From Ichthyophis bannanicus (taxonomy: Eukaryota > Chordata > Amphibia > Gymnophiona > Ichthyophiidae), in the NCBI GenBank assembly GCA_033557465.1, contig CM066031.1, positions 1,227,143,312 through 1,227,207,311 of the forward strand: a stretch of 64,000 nt of DNA, in the 5' to 3' direction. Both the position numbers and the translations under genes were made by a program. The notes beneath the pieces were generated by a model. The model saw nothing but the letters and a program-made list of their open reading frames with translations, was not told the DNA's origin and made no database searches. Below are positions 21,481 through 28,753 of the stretch, piece by piece (position 1 is the first letter of the stretch; each line of letters opens with the position of its first letter).

Positions 21481-23367
21481 GTGCAGGCTTGGGGGCTTGC
21501 TGCCTACGGGACCCGTTACCCCGTCCCTTGGCCTGCTGGCCCTGTTGGGGAGCTGCAGGGGCCTGATAATGGGGGTATTGTTTGTAGGCAGCCGCCTTCC
21601 TCGGGTAAAAGGACTTTTTCCCCGAGCCCTTCTTTTTCTGGGAAGGGGCGGAGGTCTTCCTAGAAAGCCTGGTCCTGGTGAGAGTCTCAGTCTCAATTTG
21701 CGCAGCCTTTTCCGCCATGGGCTTGCCAAAGAGGTTTTCGCCTCGGCAGGGGACATCGACCAACTTGTCCTGCACCCAGGGCTCAAGGTCTGACGACTGA
21801 AGCCAAGCCTGTGGGCGGGCACCGATGCCGGCTGCGGCCACTCGAGCCGATGCTTCAAAGCCATCACAGGCTGCTCGGGACATGAACTTTGAGCATTCCC
21901 GAATGCCAGTGGACAAGGCTAGGAACCTCCGCAAGGGTTCCTCGGACAAACCAGCGGAGAATCCGGCTAGCTCTTTAGCCAGATCCCGGAGATACATGCC
22001 CATGTATAGCTGGTAAGTCTGGACACGACATGCGAGCATAGAGCCCTGGAAACACTTCTTGCCAAGGCCATCCAGGTTACGGGCCTCCCTGCCAGGAGGC
22101 ACCGAGGAGTGCATCTTCTGGCTCTTAAGACGATGCATGGCCGATTCCACTACCATGGAATGGTGTGGCAGCTGTGCCTTTTGAAAGCCAGGGCTCTTGC
22201 GGACTCGATAGATAGAATCGACCCGCTTGCTCAGGACCGGCGAGGAGGCCGGACTCTCCCACATGCGGAAGAGTAGTCGTTCCAGCATAGGAGGAACCGG
22301 TACAGTAAAGTGTTCCCTCGCGGGAGAGTCATACTGGAGGGCGTCGAGCTCTTCGGCTCGAGGCTCCTCCTCGGGATCCGCAGGGAAGGCCAAAGCCTTG
22401 GCCATATCCCTAACGAAGTCCGAGAACCGGGCATCCTCCGGGGGGGACTGCTTCCGAGGCTCGGACTCCGGTGAGTCCGATGGGACACACCGAGTCCGGA
22501 ACGAATCAGGCGACTCTTCCTCCTCAGACTCCCAGACCGACTCCGACGAGGACTCGGTGGGGTCGGCCCGGGCAGGGCGCGGCGCCAGCCGCCCCGACGC
22601 CGAGGGAGTCGGCGTCGGCGACCTCGGTCCCGAACGGGAGGCCGAGGGTGACCTCGACCGAGGATCGACGAGTTCTCATCGACTCGAGGATCGGCTCGGT
22701 CTCCGGGGTCGACTTGGACGTCGACGTCCCGGCGGTCGGGGCAGCGGCGCCAGCGAGGCCAGCGAGCAGTGCCCTCTGCTGGTCCATGAAGGCAGACAGT
22801 CTGCTCTCCAAGGCCGTCAACCTGAGTCCGAGCTCAGGTGACCCAGCAGCCCCCGACTCGGGCCCCGACGGCGTCGGGCCCGACGTCGGCTGTCGCGGAG
22901 GCGAGTCCAGAAGGACCACAGGACTTACCCGAGCAGGCATCTCCGACTCCAGGCGAGGTCGCTTCGGGATGTGTTCCTTCTCCAAGGACCCGGGGCGGCT
23001 GTCGGGGCTATGCGACCTGGCCCTCGCGGAACCAGGAGCGTCCACCGACGCCGCCCTCGCGGGTTTCACCTTCCGACGATGGTCCCCGGAGGGAGAACCT
23101 CGGTCGGAGGAACTCCGGCGACGGTCCGAGCTTGAGCCTTTCGACGCGGAGGCCTCCGACGAGGTCCGGGTACGGCTGGGGTCAGCGAAGATTCTCTCAC
23201 GCTGATGCCGCCGACTTCTCAACGCCTTTGAGGACATTTTGCTGCAGGGCCCACAGATCAGTTCCTCATGATCCGGGCCCAGGCAGCGGAGGCAAAAGTC
23301 GTGTGTGTCAGTTAGTGACATATTTCGGTCACACTGACCACACCGCTTAAACCCACTGGCAGCCAGT
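21446..23367 (-). pseudogene. DIRS Gag-like protein, copy B (frameshifted, start codon lost)
   Basis: Same gag as copy C. The ATG of MAASGFKRC has become CTG near 23367, so an in-frame ATG further upstream at 23438 would be needed. A 2-base deletion near 22672 (gacgag against gactcgag) splits the gene into an N-terminal frame ending about 22524 and a C-terminal frame 22405-21446. The cysteine cluster (CGQC, CLRCLGPDHEEL, CGPC) and the C-terminal QLPHHSMVVESAMHRL and LVDVPCRGENLFGKP segments are intact. Confidence 0.85.
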
Positions 23368-23604
23368 GGGGGAAAAAGGGCCCCTGCGAGGTCAAAGGAC
23401 CGGGCTGCCAGGGACAAATCGAAAACGAAAGCTGACAAAGTCAGAACAAACGAAAAAAGTCAGAGGACTCGTGACCGGCGTCGCGTGTCCGGGCGGGAAA
23501 AAGATCGGCGTCGAACCGAAGGAAAAAGAATAAAATAATGAAGAAAATCGACTTTTTCGCGGGGACAAGACGGGGACGTCTGTAGGGCTCCGCGGAAAAA
23601 AGAA

Positions 23605-23766
23605 GACTGGCTAAGATGGCACCCTCGGGCGGGAAGACGACCGCGCATGCGCGCTGCAATTCCCAAAGGCTTTCTTTGAAAGCTGGGGAAAATTGCTCCG
23701 CGAGGGCTCCGTCGGCGCCGATGTCACCCATAAGTGAGGACTGACTTCCTGCTTGGTCCTGGAGAA
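23605..23766 (-). repeat. Right terminal inverted repeat of DIRS copy B
   Basis: Inverted complement of 18037-18180 plus the tip caagcagg complement. It contains gtcggcgccgat and ends ctggagaa. Confidence 0.9.
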
Positions 23767-23930
23767 CTGAAGGATCACGTGCCTTAAAAAATAAATAGGT
23801 AATTAAAAATTAAAACCATATATTAAATCTTATGACAAACAGTGAAAAACCGGGGGGAGAAAGGTCTCAAACGATAATCGTGAGCATGTGCTGCACTAAT
23901 AGTGCGTTTAAATATTAAATAGAAACCATG

Positions 23931-24180
23931 GGGCAGGGGACTATCATAATTGTAGAACTATGCTAATTATATGTGCAAAGGGAATTAAATTGATGACGAA
24001 CGTAATATCACCAGTAGACGCACTATAACTTTAAAAACTGCACCTTAGGCATGGAGCGGCAGACTCTTATCATAATTGAAGAACTATGCTTGTTATATGG
24101 GCAAAGAAAATTAAAATGATGACGAACGTAGTATCACCAGTAAGAGCACTATAATTTTAAAAAACTGCACCTTAGGCATA
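23931..24180. repeat. Two-copy tandem repeat of about 125 bp
   Basis: Units 23931-24052 and 24053-24180 share tatcataattg, gaactatgct, gatgacgaacgta, atatcaccagta/gtatcaccagta and aactgcaccttaggcat. It lies in the right interior of the Penelope-like fragment. Confidence 0.7.
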
Positions 24181-24487
24181 TATTGTCTCTGTATTGATAG
24201 TTTATCCGTGGGAGCTATCTCAGTGGGATAATGCATCCAAAGCGTGTCAGAGCATCTGTCATACTAAAAAAACACCAAAGCATGCGCAGTGAATGTTGCT
24301 AAAAAGGGGGAGGAGCTGTAAGGAAAAGTGCAAGATGACAAACATATGAAGCTATCTCATAACACTACAAAGATTAACCAATGTGGAAAGAATCAAATTA
24401 CAAAGTAAATGTAAAATAACCTCGTGTCAGGGCATATGAAAAAAGGGGAGCTACAACCACACAACCTAAAAAAATCTGAACCGCACC

Positions 24488-24553
24488 CACTCATTCCCTG
24501 GATAATAAAGGCTTGTTTTTACCCTTTCTGCCACGTTTTCGGACTGGTATTTT
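24488..24553 (-). repeat. 66-bp inverted repeat, right copy
   Basis: Exact reverse complement of 17185-17250. It is followed after one base by the second copy of the 15-bp direct repeat cccatcaaatacaga. Confidence 0.9.
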
Positions 24554-24917
24554 CCCCATCAAATACAGAGCCATCACCGACACAAAAATGGCCTTTCATG
24601 GCCACATACATTAATTTGAAGGAAACCTGGTGTGCATCCATAATATTTTAAAGCATACTTACAATAATATATCGTTGGCCAACGATGTACATTATGCGAT
24701 TTTCACAGAAAAAAAAAAAAACAGGACAACTATGGGGAACAAACTCAGAAAATAAGGACCAAACCAATACTAAAAGTTGGCCCTAATAGCCAAATCTAGC
24801 ACTTATCACGAGATACACAGATAAAGCCACTGGGAGGAAAAATAAATTGATATAAGGTCATGAAGTTGAAAAAATGTCAAATTTACAAGTGATTCCAGAC
24901 TTTTGCACACCACTGTA

Positions 24918-25194
24918 GTACTTAAGATGTTTTAGTTTAATCTGTTTATTATAGTGTTGATTTTAAAAACTGTATGCGTGTTATTTTGAACTGTAGAGGA
25001 TTTATAACATCTGTGGCATACAAGTGCTGGTAATATAGTTGGTTACATTTGTATAGCTGATTCAACTATTTGTCTTGGTAGTGTGGATGGAAGATCTGCA
25101 CTTCCAAAACCACCTAAAAGTGAATTTATATAGTGAATCCATAGTCTGTTCTTAGCTGTAACAAATGTATCTGGCATACTAACTAGCCACATGT
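24918..25194. other. No gene seen
   Basis: AT-rich single-copy-looking sequence right of the Tc1 element. No coding frame or repeat is recognised. Confidence 0.4.
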
Positions 25195-25204
25195 TTTCAG
25201 TGGT

Positions 25205-25800
25205 GATATTTATTGAGCATATGTAGGTCTGTACAGTTTAAAAATATATACACACAATATAAAAATACAGTATATGTACTAACACAAGTGACCAGAAGCA
25301 ACCAGTTAGCTTTCTGCAGATGCAGCAGTTTATGCTGCTACATAGTATGCAGAAAAAAAAACAAAATCATAACTCTTTGGCAGTTTTAAGTCTTAATCCA
25401 GTTCAAAGACAGGCTCAGACAACCTCTTGGGATCTAGCTGAAACACACCATTTAGCACTTTTAGTGCAGTAGACATTAAAAAAACCTCTACGAACAGTCT
25501 TTGCAAACTGGACCCTTAAAAGTTCTTTGAAAAAAGTAAGCATAGGTTCAAATAGTTTCTTCTGTATGCAAATCCCTTGCACTATTTCCAGAATCACTGA
25601 TCTGGCAAGGCCCCCCTTCAGATTCTTCTGTAACTTCTTCCAATTCATTTTCACAACTTTCTTCTTCCAAGTCAAGATTCTTCAGTGCCTCAAATCCATC
25701 TGGTGCCTGGCCTGTCAACCTCTTTCAAAAGGATAGATGTCAAAATTAATATTCATCACTGAACAAACTGCAACGGTCTTAAACCTTTAAATCACTTGAA
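25205..25800 (-). pseudogene. Unidentified coding-like segment with 3' UTR (terminal exon or retrocopy)
   Basis: On the minus strand a frame from about 25712 encodes LTGQAPDGFEALKNLDLEEE, then an acidic Glu-rich stretch with ENELEEVTEESEGG, and stops at about 25549. Upstream a different frame reads VCSVMNINFDIYPFER; the two would join if the ag/ag repeat at gaaagaggttg had two bases fewer, so this may be a frameshifted retrocopy, or a splice site may lie there. A polyadenylation-type AATAAA lies at 25214-25209. I do not recognise the protein. It is unlike the mobile-element genes around it. Confidence 0.35.
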
Positions 25801-25884
25801 GACTAACTAGATATGCATTATCCCACTGAGAAAAAAAGTGTTAAAACCTATTAAGACAATATGTGCTAGAATGTTCACACAGAA

Positions 25885-26245
25885 AGCACAGTTACTTACC
25901 TGTAACAGGTGATCTCTGGGAACAGCAGGAATTAGTCCTCACTTATGGGTACGTCGGAACCGACAGCCTGTGCGGGAAAGCTCCCCAGCTTCCCAGGAAG
26001 GAAGCTTTTGGGGTCTCCCACTGCACATGCGCGCTGCCTTCCCGCCTTCCTGACCAGCTCTCCTCAGTTCGAGTTTATAGCTGAGACAATAGAGAGAGGA
26101 AAGGAAGATAGAAGATACAACTCCTAGGGGAGGTGGGTGGGTTGTGAGGACTAATTCCTGCTGTTCCCAGAGATCACCTGTTACAGGTAAGTAACTGTGC
26201 TATCTCCAGGAACAAGCAGGAATAAGTCCTCACTTATGGGGACTC
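25885..26245 (+). repeat. Left terminal block and ICR of DIRS copy D
   Basis: Left tip, its inverted copy at 26143-26200, and the internal complementary region 26181-26225, in which gtaagtaactgtgct is fused to atctccagg, exactly the two family-2 tips joined. Confidence 0.9.
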
Positions 26246-26338
26246 CCTAGCTAAGATGCCTGGGAGATCCCCTTCCAAGGGTTCGCCATCTTCGTATGGA
26301 TCTCAGGCATCCATCCTGGGAAGGTGGGCAGGAGTTGA

Positions 26339-27331
26339 TCAAGTATGGAACAGGTGTTTGAGGACAGCCTGACCAAACAAGGCATCCCGGCGGGAGTCCT
26401 TGTCCAAGCAGTAATGGGCTGTGAAGGTATGAACCGAGGCCCATGTGGCGGCTCGACAGATCTGATCAATGGATACAGAGTGAAGATGAGCCATAGAAGT
26501 GGCCATGGCTCTCACATTGTGAGCTGTGACATTGCTTACCAGAGTAAAAATATTCCTCTGGAAGGCCAAGGAAATACACTGAGCAATCCAATTGGAAAGT
26601 GTACGTTTGGAGACTGGAAGTCCCAAATGAGAAGGATCAAAAGCCACGAAAAGCTGGGAAGACTTTCGATGTGGCTGAGTCCTGTTGAGGTAAAAGGCAA
26701 GAGCTCTTTTACAATCTAAAGTATGAAGGTTCCTCTCTGCATTGGATGCATGAGGAGCTGGAAAAAAGACAGGTAGATATACCTCTTGATTAAGATGAAA
26801 AGGCGAGACCACTTTGGGCATAAAGTGGGGATTTGTCCTAAGGACCACCTTATCATGATGAAACCTGGTATAAGGTGAATGAGCCACCAAGGCTTGTAGT
26901 TCACTGATGCGGCGAGCCGAAGTGACTGCAATAAGGAAAAGGACCTTCCAGGAAAGAAATTTCAAGGAGGTAGAAACCAACGGTTCAAAAGGTGGCTTCA
27001 TAAGCTGACCCAGAACTAGGTTCAAGTCCCATGCTACCGGAGGAGGTCGGATGGGAGGTTTAGTTAGAGTCAGGCCTCTCATGAATCTTGCAACAAGCGG
27101 ATGAGAGGAGACAGGTTGTCCATTTATAGGTTTTAAGGATGATGCAATAGCACTCAAATGGACTCTTACTGAATTCGTCTTAAGGCCTGCATTAGAAAGA
27201 TGCAGGAGATAGGCTAGTAGAGAATTCAAAGGAAGTGCTAGAGGGTCAAGACCCTGTTGAGTACACCAAATGGAAAAGCGTTTCCATTTGAAAGCATAGG
27301 AACGCCTCGTGGAGGGTTTTCCTAGAGGCAT
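26339..27331 (-). CDS. Tyrosine recombinase (YR), DIRS copy D
   Basis: Open minus-strand frame of 330 codons. Visible in order: SYAFKWKRFSIWCTQQGLDP, LHLSNAGLKTNSVRVHLSAI, the first catalytic Arg in TSARRISELQALVAHSPYTR, LDCKRALAFYLNRTQ, LPVSKRTLSNWIAQCI, HxxR in TAHNVRAMA, and the tyrosine in TFTAHYCLDKDSRR. The frame ends LKHLFHT. All four recognisable catalytic positions are present. The protein would integrate circular element DNA. The start shown is the first ATG; the family frame extends further upstream over RNase H. Confidence 0.85.
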   Translation of the reverse strand: MPLGKPSTRRSYAFKWKRFSIWCTQQGLDPLALPLNSLLAYLLHLSNAGLKTNSVRVHLSAIASSLKPINGQPVSSHPLVARFMRGLTLTKPPIRPPPVAWDLNLVLGQLMKPPFEPLVSTSLKFLSWKVLFLIAVTSARRISELQALVAHSPYTRFHHDKVVLRTNPHFMPKVVSPFHLNQEVYLPVFFPAPHASNAERNLHTLDCKRALAFYLNRTQPHRKSSQLFVAFDPSHLGLPVSKRTLSNWIAQCISLAFQRNIFTLVSNVTAHNVRAMATSMAHLHSVSIDQICRAATWASVHTFTAHYCLDKDSRRDALFGQAVLKHLFHT

Positions 27332-27384
27332 GAAGGATATCTTTCACTGGTTGAGAAAGATTGAAGTCATGAAGGCTTAGGCCT

Positions 27385-28245
27385 TCAGTAACCAAGCTCT
27401 GAGGTGTAGGGACTTGGGGTTTGGGTGCCACAAAGTCCCTTCCTCCTGAGAGAGAGAAGGTCTGGCGCAGCTCCCAGGTCCAGGGAGGGTCCCTGGGAGA
27501 GATGCAGAAGTAGAGGGAACCACACTTGGCATGGCCAGCGTGGAGCTATGAGGATCATCGATCCGTGATCCCTCTGGAGTTTGAACAGAGTCTTGGGAAC
27601 CAAAGGAATGGGTGGAAAGGCATACAGGAATTCCTGACCCCAATGCAAGAGAAAGGTGTCGTTGGCCTGAGCTCCCTGACACGGAGTCCTGGAACAGAAC
27701 CGGGGAAGTTTGGCATTCCACAGACTTGCAAAGAGGTCTATGTCCGGGGTTCCCCATTCCTGAAAGATTCTGCCTACCTGGTCCATATGTAGGAACCATT
27801 CGTGTGGAAGCAGAACTCGACTGAGTCTGTCTGCCCGAGAGTTTTGAACCTCTGGAAGATATACTGCCAGAAGATGAATTTGATGCTCTCTGGCAAAGGC
27901 CCATAATCTGAGAGCTTCGTTGCAAAGCGACAGCGAGCCTGTCCCTCCTTGTTTGTTTACGTAGAACATGGCCACCTGATTGTCCGTCTGAACTAGGACG
28001 GTCAGGTTGACTAGGAGGGTATGGAATACTTTGAGGGCAAAGAAGATTGCTCACAGTTCCAGGAGGTTGATGTGAAGGGTGGTCTCCTGTGGAGACCAAG
28101 TACCCTGAGTGGAGAGGGATTATAGATGGGCTCCCCACCCTGTTTGGGAGGCATCTGTTGTGAGGGTTGCTTGGGGTAACAAAGGTTGGAAGGGGGCCCC
28201 CAACAACAGATTCTTGGTGGACATCCACCATTGGAGGGACCAAAA
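27385..28245 (-). pseudogene. RNase H and Dam-like region, DIRS copy D (left of copy C)
   Basis: The frame 27975-27385 encodes MAMFYVNKQGGTGSLSLCNE, YLPEVQNSRADRLSR (RNase H), then PDIDLFASLWNAKLPRFCSR, YAFPPIPLVPKTLFK and MILIAPRWPCQVWFPLLLHL. The last group corresponds to the domain placed like the Dam-type methyltransferase of DIRS elements. The first part of RNase H (to 28245) is present but in shifted frames, and is cut from RT by copy C. Confidence 0.8.
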
Positions 28246-28618
28246 AGCGTAGTTACTCACCTGTAACAGGTGTTCTCCAGGAGCAGCAGGAATCAGTCCT
28301 CACTTATGGGTGACGTCGGCGCCGACGGAGCCCTCGCGGAGCAATTTTCCCCAGCTTTCAAAGAAAGCCTTTGGGAATTGCAGCGCGCATGCGCGGTAGT
28401 CTTCCCGCCCGAAGGTGCCATCTTAGCCAGTCAGATGACATAGCTAAAAAAGACAGCATAAAAATTTGCAAAAAGAACATAAGCAGACGATTGCAACTCC
28501 AAGGGGAGGAGGGAGGGTAGTGAGGACTGATTCCTGCTGCTCCTGGAGAACACCTGTTACAGGTGAGTAACTACGCTTTCTCCAGGACCAAGCAGGAAGT
28601 CAGTCCTCACTTATGGGA
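28246..28618 (+). repeat. Left terminal block and ICR of DIRS copy C
   Basis: Same layout as copy B. The internal complementary region at 28561-28602 joins gtgagtaactacgct to ttctccagg. A hairpin is formed by 28248-28310 with 28519-28578. Confidence 0.92.
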
Positions 28619-28753
28619 CTCCCAAGCTCAAGGCTACCGGAGACCCTAAGCACAAAAATGAGCTCCCTCTAGCTCAGCAGCACAGAAGGAAAGAATCTTC
28701 GCTGAATTATCACCCACCGGTAGCCCACATCCGAGATGGAGGGTAGGAGTTGC

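Larger units (their letters stand above)
17989..23766 (-). mobile_element. DIRS retrotransposon copy B (family 1)
   Basis: Complete 5.78-kb element on the minus strand from agcgtag to ctggagaa. It has terminal inverted repeats, an internal complementary region, gag, RT/RH and YR. It is closely similar to copy C but carries a mutated gag start codon and two 2-base deletions, one in gag and one in RT. It lies inside the Penelope-like fragment inside the Tc1 element. Confidence 0.93.
17148..24554. mobile_element. Penelope-like or other inverted-repeat retroelement fragment containing DIRS copy B
   Basis: The fragment sits inside the Tc1 element, flanked by a 15-bp direct repeat cccatcaaatacaga (17133-17147 and 24555-24569) that looks like a target duplication. 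It has identical 66-bp inverted repeats (17185-17250 and 24488-24553). Next to the left one is a hammerhead-like core. Inner parts are AT-rich without coding frames. Penelope-like elements are known to carry hammerhead motifs in their terminal repeats and to show variable duplications; assigning this fragment to that class is my inference, since no RT or GIY-YIG gene remains. Confidence 0.5.
15829..24915 (+). mobile_element. Tc1/mariner transposon, interrupted
   Basis: The left terminal inverted repeat starts cagtggtgtaaacaagtctg at 15829. The right one ends acttttgcacaccactg at 24915. Both are flanked by a TA dinucleotide (15827-15828 and 24916-24917), the Tc1 target duplication. Removing the inserted Penelope-like fragment and DIRS copy B leaves about 1.7 kb, the usual Tc1 size. 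Between them is a broken transposase on the plus strand. Confidence 0.85.

Noticed and set aside
25415..25675. 86-codon minus-strand frame starting MTWKKKVVKMNWKK
   Set aside because: It is out of frame with the acidic, stop-terminated coding-like frame on the same strand and has an unconvincing composition.
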